DNA of 40,256 nt, taken from contig JAJEDI010000087.1 in NCBI GenBank assembly GCA_022821585.1, positions 1-40,256 of the forward strand, read 5' to 3'. The translations under genes were made by a program, and so were the position numbers. The notes under the pieces are model-generated. The model worked only from the letters and a program-made list of their open reading frames with translations. It did not search any database and was not told the DNA's origin. This document shows, piece after piece, positions 1-7,748 of this stretch (within the stretch, counting starts at the first letter, position 1; each line of letters begins with the position of its first letter). The stretch is from Caldilineaceae bacterium (lineage in GTDB: Bacteria > Chloroflexota > Anaerolineae > Caldilineales > Caldilineaceae).

Positions 1-206
1 GCCGACAGGATGCGCCATTCGGTCGAACTGATATAGAAGGCCGCCAGGATCGGCGCCAGCTGAAAGATGAGGAACCCCAGCAGCCAGGGTGAAATCGCGA
101 TGTAGCCGGCGATCGCCTCTTTGCGCGCGATGCCGCTCATACGCGGTCGTCTCCCGGCCGCGAGTGCATCTGCGGCCTGACCGATCTGCGCCTGCCTGCT
201 GCGCAT
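1..206 (-). CDS. Carbohydrate ABC transporter permease, N-terminal part (cut by window edge)
   Basis: About 68 codons are visible before the window ends. From residue 23 the protein reads MSGIARKEAIAGY followed by a hydrophobic stretch (SPWLLGFLIFQLAPILAAFYIS), typical of the first membrane segment of MalF-type inner-membrane sugar permeases. The start at 206 is preferred because GGGAGAGG sits five bases upstream; an in-frame ATG at 140 is an alternative that would give the more usual short N-terminus. It lies 157 bases downstream of the binding protein gene that ends at 364, on the same strand, so the pair is very probably one operon with a second permease beyond the window. The EAA loop is not visible. 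The family is clear from the first segment; the substrate cannot be told. Confidence 0.75.
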   Translation of the reverse strand, partial: MRSRQAQIGQAADALAAGRRPRMSGIARKEAIAGYIAISPWLLGFLIFQLAPILAAFYISSTEWRILS

Positions 207-294
207 CACCTCTCCCTTTCCGAAAACTGGTGGTCAGCGGATAGCGCCCCGCAGCGCGCCCCGCCGCCAGCCGTTAATGTATATTCTAAACCAA

Positions 295-323
295 AAGAGG
301 AGAGGATTGTTTCCTCTCCTCTT
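295..323 (-). terminator. Perfect hairpin between binding protein and permease genes (attenuator-like)
   Basis: A 12-bp perfect inverted repeat (AAGAGGAGAGGA at 295-306, complement at 312-323) has a 5-nt loop. Read on the minus strand the stem is followed by a short T-rich run (TTTTGGTTT). It sits in the 157-base gap after the binding protein gene. It is probably a partial terminator or 3'-end stabiliser that makes more binding protein than permease. Two other binding protein genes here are followed by equivalent hairpins. Confidence 0.6.
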
Positions 324-363
324 CGGATACATACGGGCAACGGCAGCGCTCAACGCGCCGCCG

Positions 364-1719
364 CTAATTTCCCCAGAATGCAGCGAGGATCTCGTCGACC
401 TGGGGTCCGGCCGCCGCCACCGCGTCCTCAACCGACTTCTCCCCCAGAAATGCCAGGTTCAGCTCAGGCGTGATCGCCCTCGACATGATCTCCGTAATCG
501 GTGCGATCGTGGGCCAGACCTGCATGTGCGGCGCGCTGTCGATAAACACCTGCCGCGTCGGCGGCTTGGGCAGCCCCGCGAAGTGTTCGCTTTCGGCAAT
601 ATGGCTCATCGCCGGTACGTCGCCGATCGTCTGCGCCACCGTGATATTGCTTTCCTCGTCACTGATGATCTTGAGATACTCCCAAGACCAGTCCGCGCTC
701 TGCGTGCCCTTGGGAATGCCGTGTCCGTAGTACTGGGTATAGCCGACCGGTGGCTGGCCCGCCGCGCGCGGCAGCGGCCCGACATCCCAGTCCAGCCCCT
801 CAACACGCGTCAGCGCGCCGATCCCCCACGCGCCGGCCGTGAACATCGCCACCCGCCCGGCCGTAAACAGGTCCTGTGCGCTTCCCAGCCCCTCGATTTC
901 CGCCGGGGTGGGGGAGACACCGTGCGTCAGCCGCAAATCCGCCAGCCACTGAAGCGCAGCCAGCGCCTCCGGGCTGCCAAGACCGGAGGACTGCTGGTCG
1001 TCTGACAGCACGTCCCCGCCGCCGAGCCGCAGGAATGGATACCAGTAGGGGAAGAACATGCCGTACACGTCCGTCCTGCCGTCCCCGTCGGAGTCTGCAG
1101 TAAGCGCCTGGGCCGTCTCCAGGAACGAGTCCCAGTTCCAGGTATCGTTCTCCCACGAAGTGGGCAGATCGTCCAGGCCGGCCTCCGCGAAGAGCGCCCG
1201 GTTGTAGTAGATCACGAACGGGTTCCAACCGCGCGGCACGGTTACCAACTGGCCTTCGGTCGTGCCCAGTTCGATGATCCGCGGGTAGAACACATCGAAA
1301 GTGAACTCGTCGTCCGCGTCGGCGAAGGGAATCACATTCAGCAGTGCTTCCTGGCCCCGGAAAAACGGCTCCCACCTGTGGTTCAGTTGCATCGTGTCCG
1401 GCGGTGTCCCGGCCGCGATCGCCGTCAGCACCTTCTCACCATACTGGCCGCCCGGCACCGAGTTCTGGCTGGCCGTCACATTCGGGAACTTTTCCGTCAT
1501 TCGTTGGGCCAGAATCTCACGGTCTTCGATAAACTCCGGCCGCGTACCCCAATACTGGGCCACAAGCTCGATCGGCTCTTCCGACATCGATTCGCCTTCG
1601 TCCGCCGCAGCCGCACCCGGGTCTCCTGCCACAGGCGCGCACGCCGCCATAAACGCCCCACCCGCAACCAGCGCCGAACCCTGCAGAAAATGCCTTCTGC
1701 TCAACCTTCTAGTCGTCAT
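364..1719 (-). CDS. Extracellular sugar-binding lipoprotein of an ABC transporter
   Basis: This 451-residue protein is a family 1 (MalE-like) carbohydrate-binding component acting outside the membrane. The N-terminus has a twin-arginine motif (SRRHFLQG) followed by a hydrophobic segment and a lipobox ending in MAAC, so it is probably exported folded and lipid-anchored. The mature part begins after an acidic linker (EGESMSEEPIELVAQYWG) and contains the usual GxxPDxxQ-like segment (AAGTPPDTMQLNH). The start at 1719 is chosen over an upstream ATG at 1788 because AGAGGAGA precedes it at good spacing and it places the Tat motif at residue 6. It is the first gene of a minus-strand operon whose next gene is the permease at the window edge. 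The ligand is not identifiable. Confidence 0.9.
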   Translation of the reverse strand: MTTRRLSRRHFLQGSALVAGGAFMAACAPVAGDPGAAAADEGESMSEEPIELVAQYWGTRPEFIEDREILAQRMTEKFPNVTASQNSVPGGQYGEKVLTAIAAGTPPDTMQLNHRWEPFFRGQEALLNVIPFADADDEFTFDVFYPRIIELGTTEGQLVTVPRGWNPFVIYYNRALFAEAGLDDLPTSWENDTWNWDSFLETAQALTADSDGDGRTDVYGMFFPYWYPFLRLGGGDVLSDDQQSSGLGSPEALAALQWLADLRLTHGVSPTPAEIEGLGSAQDLFTAGRVAMFTAGAWGIGALTRVEGLDWDVGPLPRAAGQPPVGYTQYYGHGIPKGTQSADWSWEYLKIISDEESNITVAQTIGDVPAMSHIAESEHFAGLPKPPTRQVFIDSAPHMQVWPTIAPITEIMSRAITPELNLAFLGEKSVEDAVAAAGPQVDEILAAFWGN

Positions 1720-1869
1720 AGTCAATCTCCTCTGTGTTGATTCTCTCTCTTTGCACTCTTGGCGTTCCCCACCTCGACAAGCGTTCACGCAGGACTGAAA
1801 AAGTTACAAATCAGTTCGGTCAATTCGCGATCCCGAGCGGGTCGAGCCAAGGTGTTTCTCACCCCTCAA

Positions 1870-1958
1870 TCCTCTTCACTCTCTCCTCGCTATTTTGGGC
1901 GGTCGGGCCGTCGGCCCTCCCTTGTGCGGGGGGATTCCCCCCGCAACGCCCCCCTCCG
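1870..1958. repeat. Structured dispersed repeat, copy A
   Basis: The unit has a pyrimidine-rich lead (TCCTCTTCACTCTCTCCTCG), then TTTTGGGCGGTCGG, stem 1 (GGGCC 1905-1909 with GGCCC 1913-1917), the constant segment TCCCTTGT, stem 2 (GCGGGGGG 1926-1933, ATT loop, CCCCCCGC 1937-1944), and AACGCCCCC. Copies B (25262-25338) and C (36633-36740) share the order and constant segments. Their stem sequences differ yet still pair. Confidence 0.8.
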
Positions 1959-2066
1959 GCTAACCACCTTGTTCATTCTTTGCCAGCAATGTGTCTGGCC
2001 AACAGTGCCTGACACCTCTCGCCGTCTCTGGCCACTATCCTCTGCAGTTCAGCGGCCTCTGGGGTT

Positions 2067-2101
2067 ACTGACCACTGACCACTAACCACTGACCACTGCA
2101 G
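2067..2101. repeat. Heptad tandem repeat (ACTGACC type)
   Basis: Five consecutive 7-base units: ACTGACC, ACTGACC, ACTAACC, ACTGACC, ACTGCAG. The tract ends seven bases from the stop codon of the permease at 2109, so it is the first thing transcribed after that gene on the minus strand. The closing GACCACTGCAGTTC is identical to the end of the tract at 25220-25261. Confidence 0.85.
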
Positions 2102-2108
2102 TTCCGCC

Positions 2109-2933
2109 CTACTGCTTCATCCCGCTCAAAGCAATGCTGGAAATGAACTGCTTCTGCAGCATCAGGAAGACCACGATGACCGGCACACAGGCGATCACCG
2201 AGCCGGCCATCTGGATATGGATCAGCGTGATGAACTGGCCCTGCGCCATCGCCAGCGCCAGAGGCAGCGTAAACAGCTCCTTCGAGTTGATCACCAGGAC
2301 CGGCCAGAACAGGGTGTTCCAGATGCCCAGGAAGCTGAAGATACCCAACGCGCCCAGACCGGCGCGGGAGAGCGGCATGATCACGTACAGGTAGATATGC
2401 CAGTGGTTGCCGCCGTCGATCAACGTCGCCTCGTCCAGGCTGATCGGGATCTGGTTAAAGAACTGGCGCAGCAAAAAAGTGCCGAACGGGCTGAAAAGGC
2501 CGGGGAAGATGAGGGCGGTATAGGTATCGATCAGCCCGGCCGACCAGACCATCGTGTACAACGGGATGATGGTCACGTAGTGGGGGATCATCATCGTCGC
2601 CAGAAAGAGCAGGAAGATGGTGTCGCGCCCGGGGAAGCGCAGGCGGGAAAAGGCATAGGCGCCCAGTGAGCATACGATCAACTGGCCAACTACGGACACT
2701 GTGGTCACAATGGCGCTGTTGAGCAGCGCGCGGCCGATGTTGTAGTTGACCACAGAATCGATGTAGTTGGACCACTGCGGCACTTCTGGTATCCAGATCG
2801 GCGGGAACGACTCAACCTCTTGCAAGGTCTGCAGCGACGCCGAAATCATCCACAGGAAAGGGAACAACAGCGCTGCCGCACCCAGGGCAGTGACCAGCTG
2901 CAGGCCGACAGTCTCTCTGCGCCTAAGCTTCAT
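2109..2933 (-). CDS. Carbohydrate ABC transporter permease (MalG-like)
   Basis: A 274-residue inner-membrane permease with about six hydrophobic segments, beginning with a basic cytoplasmic tip and LVTALGAAALLFPFLWMISA. The cytoplasmic EAA loop that contacts the ATPase is clear at about residues 168-190 (DEATLIDGGNHWHIYLYVIM ending in PL), with the conserved Gly and the final I-x-P-L. The N-terminal VESFPPIWIPE segment is typical of MalG-like partners. The start at 2933 is preferred to an upstream in-frame ATG at 3029 because GGAGAC precedes it and the upstream option would overlap the previous gene. It is the third gene of the operon 5334 to 2109, 28 bases after the first permease. No ATPase follows. 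Confidence 0.9.
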   Translation of the reverse strand: MKLRRRETVGLQLVTALGAAALLFPFLWMISASLQTLQEVESFPPIWIPEVPQWSNYIDSVVNYNIGRALLNSAIVTTVSVVGQLIVCSLGAYAFSRLRFPGRDTIFLLFLATMMIPHYVTIIPLYTMVWSAGLIDTYTALIFPGLFSPFGTFLLRQFFNQIPISLDEATLIDGGNHWHIYLYVIMPLSRAGLGALGIFSFLGIWNTLFWPVLVINSKELFTLPLALAMAQGQFITLIHIQMAGSVIACVPVIVVFLMLQKQFISSIALSGMKQ

Positions 2934-2961
2934 TGAAAGTCTCCACGCCTGTTCGCGCCGC

Positions 2962-3891
2962 CTACTGGTAGAAGACCCATCGTTTCTGCAAGATCCATTG
3001 AATGAGGGTGAAGAGCAGAATAATGGCAAACAGGACCCAGGAGAGCGCCGCCGCGTACCCCATGCGCAGGTTCTGGAAACCGCGCGTGTAGATGTAGTAG
3101 CTCAAGGTCCGGGTCGAGTCGGCCGGCCCGCCGTCGGTCATGATGAATATCGGGTCGAAGATCTGGAGCGTGTTGATGATGCCGATGATCAGGGCGAAGA
3201 ACATCGCCGGCGAGAGCAGCGGCAGCGTGATCTTCCAGAACTGCTGCCACCTTGAAGCGCCGTCAATGCTTGACGCCTCGTAAAACTCATTCGGTATCGA
3301 TTGCAGACCGGCCAGGAGAATAATTGTCTTCCAGGAGAGCGTCTTCCAGGTGATTGTGATGATGACGGCCGGCATGGCCCATTCAGGACGCGACAACCAC
3401 GGGATCGGGTCGATGCCCAACGGCCCCAGCAGAGCGTTGATCGGGCCTTCCAGGCTGTACATGTAGCGCCACGCGATCGCGACCGCGGCCCAGGTGGTGA
3501 TCAGGGGCAGAAAGTAAATCGTTCGGTAAAGGTCGATGCCGCGCATCGCGTTCTTCAGCAGCAGCGCTGCACACAACCCAAGCAGCGTGTTGAGCACCTC
3601 CAGACCAACTGTAATATACAGCGTGTTCTCGAGCGTGTGGTAGAAGGTCGCGTCGGTGGCAACTTCGACGAAATTACTCAGACCGACGAACTTGATCGGA
3701 TCGATGATGTTCCACTCGGAAACACCCAGCACCAGGGCGGTGCCGATGGGGAGCACCTGCAGCAGGAACAGGCCGAGCAGGCTGGGCGCCAGAAACAGGA
3801 GCGCGACATAGAGGTCCTTGTGACGTCTTCCCTTGGGCCGCAATATGGACCAGGGAGCAGATACCGTCTGCGCCTTTTGCCCGGTCGCCAT
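2962..3891 (-). CDS. Carbohydrate ABC transporter permease (MalF-like)
   Basis: A 309-residue inner-membrane permease. The first membrane segment (YVALLFLAPSLLGLFLLQVL) lies at about residues 28-47, and the EAA loop at about 205-226 (EASSIDGASRWQQFWKITLP), so both diagnostic regions of a sugar permease are present. A TDGGPADST segment just before the last membrane region is also characteristic of MalF-like sugar permeases. TTGGAGAAC lies just upstream of the ATG. It pairs with the MalG-like permease that follows and with the binding protein at 4000-5334. The 108-base gap before it carries a strong hairpin. Substrate unknown. Confidence 0.9.
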   Translation of the reverse strand: MATGQKAQTVSAPWSILRPKGRRHKDLYVALLFLAPSLLGLFLLQVLPIGTALVLGVSEWNIIDPIKFVGLSNFVEVATDATFYHTLENTLYITVGLEVLNTLLGLCAALLLKNAMRGIDLYRTIYFLPLITTWAAVAIAWRYMYSLEGPINALLGPLGIDPIPWLSRPEWAMPAVIITITWKTLSWKTIILLAGLQSIPNEFYEASSIDGASRWQQFWKITLPLLSPAMFFALIIGIINTLQIFDPIFIMTDGGPADSTRTLSYYIYTRGFQNLRMGYAAALSWVLFAIILLFTLIQWILQKRWVFYQ

Positions 3892-3921
3892 CGTTGTTCT
3901 CCAACTGAGCGGTAGTGAAGA

Positions 3922-3966
3922 GAGAGAAGCAGGGAGCGGGAAGGCTTCTCTTTCCCTGCTTCTCTC
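3922..3966 (-). terminator. Perfect hairpin between binding protein and permease genes (attenuator-like)
   Basis: A 14-bp perfect inverted repeat (GAGAGAAGCAGGGA 3922-3935 with its complement at 3953-3966) encloses a 17-nt loop, in the 108-base gap between the binding protein gene and its first permease. There is no long U tract, so partial termination or RNA stabilisation is more likely than full termination. The position matches the hairpins at 295-323 and 15003-15035. Confidence 0.6.
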
Positions 3967-3999
3967 CTTTAATCCCTTCTTTCTTCTTGCCTCTCGCGC

Positions 4000-5334
4000 C
4001 TATGCCTCCAGCAGTGGCTCCGTCTCGGTCTTGATCTGGATGGCGGCCTCTTCGGCTGTCTTCTCGCCGATGGCGACCAGGTCCATCTCGCGGTCCCAGA
4101 TCTCCAGGAACTCTTGGTTGCGCCGGATGAACGGCTGCGGGTGCACCGTATCCATCATGAACAGGTACGATTCGGGATGCGCGGGCGGCTCGAACAGGAA
4201 GGAGTCCGACTCCATCGCCGCCTTCACCGAGCTGCCGGCGTGGCCGTTGCGCAGCAGGAACTTCGCGCCTTCCAGCGATGCCGTGTACTGGATCATGTCC
4301 CAGGCCGCGTCGGGATTGGGCGCGCCCACCGGAATAGTATACGAAAAGCCGCCCGTCCAGGTGGCGTACTGCACCGACTTCGGCTGCGGCACGACGCCCC
4401 AGTTGATGTCCGAGCCTTCCATGCCCTTGCGCGTCCACGTGCCCACGTCGCGCAGGGCCAGTCGACCCTGATCGAACAGGCCCCCGGCGCCGGCATCCGC
4501 CGAACGCAGGTTGGCCGGCCCCAGTTCATGCACCAGGTAGAGGTCGAACTTCCACTGGATCGCCTCGACTGCAGCCTCCTGGTCCACGAGCACCTCGGTC
4601 TTGTCCTCGTTGAATATATTGCCGCCGTTCTGCCAGATGCGGTTGACGATGTTCCAGATGCGCACCGGTCCGTTCGTCCAGCCCCAGATCTTCTCGTCGC
4701 CTTCGCCGCGCATCATCTCTTTGGCCGTCTCGACGAACGTGTCCCACGTCCAGGTGTCGTTCTGGAAGTGTTCATACGGTGTGGTCACCCCGAACTCTTC
4801 AAACATGTCGATGTTGTAACCGATCCCCATCGGGTTCACTTCCGCCGGGATCGCGTACGGTTTGCCCTCCGACTTGAAGAAGTCGGTAATCACGTCATAG
4901 AAGTGGCCGTAGCCCGGCTCGTTGATGTCCCAGGTGGGATGCGCTTCCACATAGTGAGTCAGGTCGGTGAGGAAGCCTCGGTTCTGGAAGCGGGCGAAGT
5001 CGAAATCGACGATCATGCCGACGTCCGGCAGGTCGCCCGACGCGAAGCGGGTCAACAGCCGGTCGTGGTACTGACCGAAGGGCGCCGAAATAATCGTAAC
5101 GTTGGTATTGGACGTCTTCTTATACTCGTCCATCAGCAGGCCGTACGTGGCGTCCCACGAGCCCCAGACGGTAAATTCGATCTCGGTCGCCTCCTCCATC
5201 GCGTCATCGCCCGACGCCGCCGGTTCCGAAGCCGCCGGGGCCGCTACCCCGGCGCAAGCCGCCAGCAGCGCGCCTGACGAAAGTAGGGCCGAATGTTGCA
5301 AGAAACGACGTCTGCTCAACTTGTGCGACTGCAT
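4000..5334 (-). CDS. Extracellular sugar-binding lipoprotein of an ABC transporter
   Basis: A 444-residue family 1 binding protein. It begins MQSHKLSRRRFLQHSALL with a twin-arginine motif, then a hydrophobic run and a lipobox ending LLAAC, so Tat export and lipid anchoring are likely. The mature protein starts after an Ala/Glu-rich linker with EIEFTVWGSWDATYG, the usual first strand, and has FASGDLPDVGMIVDFDF as the second conserved block. AAAGGAGA stands just upstream of the ATG. It opens the operon with the permeases at 2962-3891 and 2109-2933. Upstream lie a promoter and operator at 5451-5501. It is a different subgroup from the neighbouring binding protein at 364-1719, so the two operons probably take different sugars. 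Confidence 0.9.
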   Translation of the reverse strand: MQSHKLSRRRFLQHSALLSSGALLAACAGVAAPAASEPAASGDDAMEEATEIEFTVWGSWDATYGLLMDEYKKTSNTNVTIISAPFGQYHDRLLTRFASGDLPDVGMIVDFDFARFQNRGFLTDLTHYVEAHPTWDINEPGYGHFYDVITDFFKSEGKPYAIPAEVNPMGIGYNIDMFEEFGVTTPYEHFQNDTWTWDTFVETAKEMMRGEGDEKIWGWTNGPVRIWNIVNRIWQNGGNIFNEDKTEVLVDQEAAVEAIQWKFDLYLVHELGPANLRSADAGAGGLFDQGRLALRDVGTWTRKGMEGSDINWGVVPQPKSVQYATWTGGFSYTIPVGAPNPDAAWDMIQYTASLEGAKFLLRNGHAGSSVKAAMESDSFLFEPPAHPESYLFMMDTVHPQPFIRRNQEFLEIWDREMDLVAIGEKTAEEAAIQIKTETEPLLEA

Positions 5335-5450
5335 GTGGGTCTCCTTTGCGTGTGGTTATGATATTGAGGTAAGGCCTGTGGGGGCAGGCCAGGTCGCGTC
5401 CGATGTGCCCCTGCCCAAAAAGAGCGCGCAGGCGGCTTGCGAAGCAATGA

Positions 5451-5501
5451 TCTATCCTGCAAGGATAGAGTCTATCTTATGCAATCAGCGTATTCTGTCA
5501 A
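5451..5501 (-). promoter_or_regulatory. Promoter with overlapping dyad operator for the transporter operon
   Basis: On the minus strand a perfect -35 TTGACA (5496-5501) is followed after 16 bases by TAAGAT (5474-5479). Just past the -10 lies a perfect dyad, TCTATCCT-GCA-AGGATAGA (5451-5469). A third half-site, TCTATCTT (5471-5478), overlaps the -10 and forms a second, near-perfect dyad with the middle half-site. The arrangement places an operator on the transcription start, as expected for a sugar-responsive repressor. No regulator gene is encoded nearby. Confidence 0.6.
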
Positions 5502-5726
5502 ACTGGTTCCGCAGGTTCCGGCGCGGCCTTCGGGGGCCTGGTACCAGGTTCCCGGGTCACTGCGTTGACCTTGAAGAACTCCAGTTTGCGTCGGTCACCG
5601 CGTCCAAGTTTTCCTGCGGCACTGCATCGGGAATGATGACGTATCCGTATTCTCCCAGAAGGTACGCTGCACGGGGCTGAGAAGGCGGTCCTTTACCGCG
5701 TGTTCGGGGCGTATGGTAGCGGTCAT
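5498..5726 (-). pseudogene. Frameshifted remnant of a phytanoyl-CoA dioxygenase (PhyH)-like gene
   Basis: From an ATG at 5726 the minus strand reads MTATIRPEHAVKDRLLSPVQ then RTFWE. It loses the frame by one base, resumes as YGYVIIPDAVPQENLDAVTD then ANW, loses one base again, and resumes as FFKVNAVTREPGT up to a stop at 5498. The middle block matches the N-terminal signature of PhyH-family oxygenases (GYVVIPxAVP...LDAV). The HxD iron-binding motif and the whole catalytic domain are absent. Both breaks are consistent with single-base deletions (two bases remain where three are needed, at 5650-5651 and 5579-5580). The remnant ends inside the -35 box of the transporter promoter, so the promoter may have been placed by the rearrangement that truncated the gene. 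Confidence 0.5.
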
Positions 5727-5838
5727 GGTTGGCTCACGGCGACTGAAAATTATAGAGTTGTTTTCGGCGGCGGCGAATTCTATTGGAAGGGAACACGGCG
5801 ACGCAAGTTTAAGGCTGTTTTGTGCCAGGGCGGCGACC

Positions 5839-7404
5839 CTATGTTTGGCGCTGTGCAGGCTGTCTGCCGTTTGAGCCTTTGAGCTGATCCGCGATGCTTT
5901 TGAGTCTGTCGACTGCTGAGATTACTGCTTTTTCACTTTTGGCGTCAGGGGGAACATCAATCGGAATGCAGCGTTTCCAGTCGACTTCATGCACAGGGGC
6001 GGTCACGTCAGCAAGCTGCGGTTCTTCATCATTTTCGAAGACGAGCCACAGAGGAGTGTGGCCGTGCCGCGCCCAGGCGCCCAAATGAATACCGAGCCAC
6101 GCCCTTAAGTCACCAAATCGGATGGACTGACCGAAACCTTCCTGTCGAGGGGCTGCTCTAGTATGTTGCAAGATTCCGGCAACCTTACCTCGTCTGGCTA
6201 CCTCGTCAATAGTCCCGTGTAAGCCTGTCACTTGCTGCGCGATGTTAGGTTCTAGCTCCTCCGGGCGCCATGGCAGGAAGGCGTACGGGTCCATCCTGTC
6301 GGCACCACCCTGAAGATGTCTGATGTCGGAATATTCGTCTGCGGTCGCGATGGAATCTGGCTCAAGCTGTAGCGCAATACTCTTCAAGCGTCGGACAACA
6401 GAACTCAGTATTTCGGCGTATTCAACTCCCGGCGGCAATTCAATCGGAACTCGAAAACTCCACCCACGACCGGGGCTAAACATTCTTTCGGTGAGTTCGT
6501 TCCCCTTCAGTTGACCATGACCGTCACCATCCAATCTTAGCCACAAGGGTGTGCTGTGAAATTTCGCCCATGAGAATACCTCAATCCCGAACCACGCCTT
6601 CATCCTGCCAATTTGGATGGAGCGACCAAAGCCTCCCGCTCCCCCTGCCGCGACATTCCCTCGCTTCAGGAATCCAGCGCTGTTACCGTGATCAATCGCA
6701 TCTTCAACAAGCCTTCGCAGACCTTCCATCCGCCGGGCGAATTTGGACCTTAACTCTTCCTGACTCCAGGAAATATATGGGTCTGGATTCGCATCATCGG
6801 TGAGGCCGCGTAGCTGCTTTAGGTCGCCGACAGCGACCGTGTCTCCGTCCTCACAAGCTTGAGTTTCCATGCTGCCGAGCAGAGCGGCCCAGCTAGTCAG
6901 CAGAAGGCGGTGTTTTCCGTCGGATATCGAGGCGCTACGCAATTCACCTGAGTCCGAAATGATGGATAACTCAATCTTTGGTTTCTCCTCCCTTGCTCGT
7001 TCACATAGATATGGCCACAGAGATTCTAAACGCGATTCGGGCGCGATAAACAGAAGCGCAGCAGGCTGCTTCTTCCTGTTTATCTGCAGTTGTCTGAGAT
7101 ACTGGTTCGGCTGATTTTTTGTCAGGTCGGCAAAGAACTTCGCTTCAATCAGCACATGATTTGAGTTGTATTCATCAAAGCAGACGAGGTCTGGGATCGC
7201 TCCTTTTTCGTCGCGTTTCCAAGTCGCAACTCTGTGGATGTAACCAATGTCAAAATCCTCGCCGCTCAGAAAATCCGTTAGTGCTCTTCTAGCCGTTGGG
7301 GACTGAGTCAGAATATACCCCAAGGCTTCAACGGCCGTATCCTCGATCTGGCTCTGCAATTTAGTGTGCGCAATATGCGCAAACAAAGTTGTACCGTACG
7401 ACAT
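5839..7404 (-). CDS. PD-(D/E)XK nuclease-like protein with duplicated C-terminal domain
   Basis: A 521-residue protein of no named family that I recognise. Residues 1-205 form a nuclease-like domain: E26 in the first helix, P71-D72 in IPDLVCFDE, and E87-A88-K89 in VLIEAKFF, which together fit a PD-(D/E)XK site. Residues about 208-355 and 375-510 are two copies of one unit. Each begins DPY...W.(Q/P)EEL, carries GFG(R/Q)SI and AW(F/L)GI, then TPLWL, and ends RLKSIA.QL. The repeat may sense or bind something that gates the nuclease; this is inference. The start at 7404 (MSYGTTLF) is preferred to 7452, which has no ribosome site. Two decayed relatives follow downstream. It could be a standalone defence or restriction-like protein. 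Confidence 0.6.
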   Translation of the reverse strand: MSYGTTLFAHIAHTKLQSQIEDTAVEALGYILTQSPTARRALTDFLSGEDFDIGYIHRVATWKRDEKGAIPDLVCFDEYNSNHVLIEAKFFADLTKNQPNQYLRQLQINRKKQPAALLFIAPESRLESLWPYLCERAREEKPKIELSIISDSGELRSASISDGKHRLLLTSWAALLGSMETQACEDGDTVAVGDLKQLRGLTDDANPDPYISWSQEELRSKFARRMEGLRRLVEDAIDHGNSAGFLKRGNVAAGGAGGFGRSIQIGRMKAWFGIEVFSWAKFHSTPLWLRLDGDGHGQLKGNELTERMFSPGRGWSFRVPIELPPGVEYAEILSSVVRRLKSIALQLEPDSIATADEYSDIRHLQGGADRMDPYAFLPWRPEELEPNIAQQVTGLHGTIDEVARRGKVAGILQHTRAAPRQEGFGQSIRFGDLRAWLGIHLGAWARHGHTPLWLVFENDEEPQLADVTAPVHEVDWKRCIPIDVPPDAKSEKAVISAVDRLKSIADQLKGSNGRQPAQRQT

Positions 7405-7517
7405 TACATTATGTCCTTTCGTGAGTTGCGGGTTTCTAACACGCCGTTTCAATCTGTAACGTCGGAACGCTAGGGCCCAGAGCCGCCTTCGGCCAAACGG
7501 TCAATGAGTTCGCTCAG

Positions 7518-7698
7518 TTACCCGACGCCTGTCTCCGCCTCCCCATCCCCAGCCCCACTGACCACCCTCTCCATCAACTTCAACAACGCCTCCCAACTCG
7601 TCAACATCAACCGCCGCTCCTCGCCCGAAACCGTCGCCGCGCGCAGATCCCCCGGTGTCGTCGCGCCGGAAAAAGTAAACTGCTCATCCGCCCGCCGG
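7518..7698 (-). pseudogene. Fragment of a degenerate relative of the PD-(D/E)XK protein
   Basis: The minus strand can be read as RADEQFTFSGATTPGDLRAA, then TVSGEERRLMLTSWEALLKL and MERVVSGAGDG, to a TAA at 7518-7520. This matches the C-terminal third of the protein at 8100-8708 nearly residue for residue. The underlying DNA (7543-7698) aligns without gaps to 8164-8319 over 156 bases. No start codon or upstream homologous part remains: similarity stops abruptly at about 7700. It is a partial duplication left beside the longer copy. Confidence 0.65.
7543..7698. repeat. Direct repeat, copy 1 (partner 8164-8319)
   Basis: The 156-base segment is highly similar and gap-free relative to 8164-8319, in the same orientation, and flanks the FitA-like gene. 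Most differences are single-base substitutions. The two copies could recombine and delete the roughly 620 bases from one copy to the other. Confidence 0.75.
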
Positions 7699-7748
7699 CT
7701 CTGCGCTGGCGAAGATCGGTGAGACGCTCCTCAACTGGCGATGTCTAG

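Larger units (their letters stand above)
1720..2108. other. Intergenic region with structured repeat copy A and heptad tract
   Basis: This 389-base gap separates the permease ending at 2109 from the binding protein starting at 1719. It holds the structured dispersed repeat copy A (1870-1958) and a heptad tract (2067-2101), listed separately. The promoter of the downstream operon must lie here, but I could not choose convincing -35 and -10 boxes. The purine/pyrimidine-biased stretch at 1855-1890 resembles the flank of repeat copy C. No gene is seen. Confidence 0.6.
5335..5838. other. Intergenic region: operon leader, promoter/operator and a pseudogene remnant
   Basis: This 504-base gap contains the leader of the downstream transporter operon (5335-5450), a promoter with dyad operator (5451-5501) and a frameshifted dioxygenase remnant (5498-5726). 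The rest (5727-5838) shows no gene or strong structure. It lies just downstream of the minus-strand gene ending at 5839, and I see no clear terminator for that gene. Confidence 0.5.

Noticed and set aside
277..1005. A 242-codon plus-strand frame opposite the first binding protein
   Set aside because: Arg/Pro-rich mirror frame that starts inside the intergenic hairpin and has no ribosome site.
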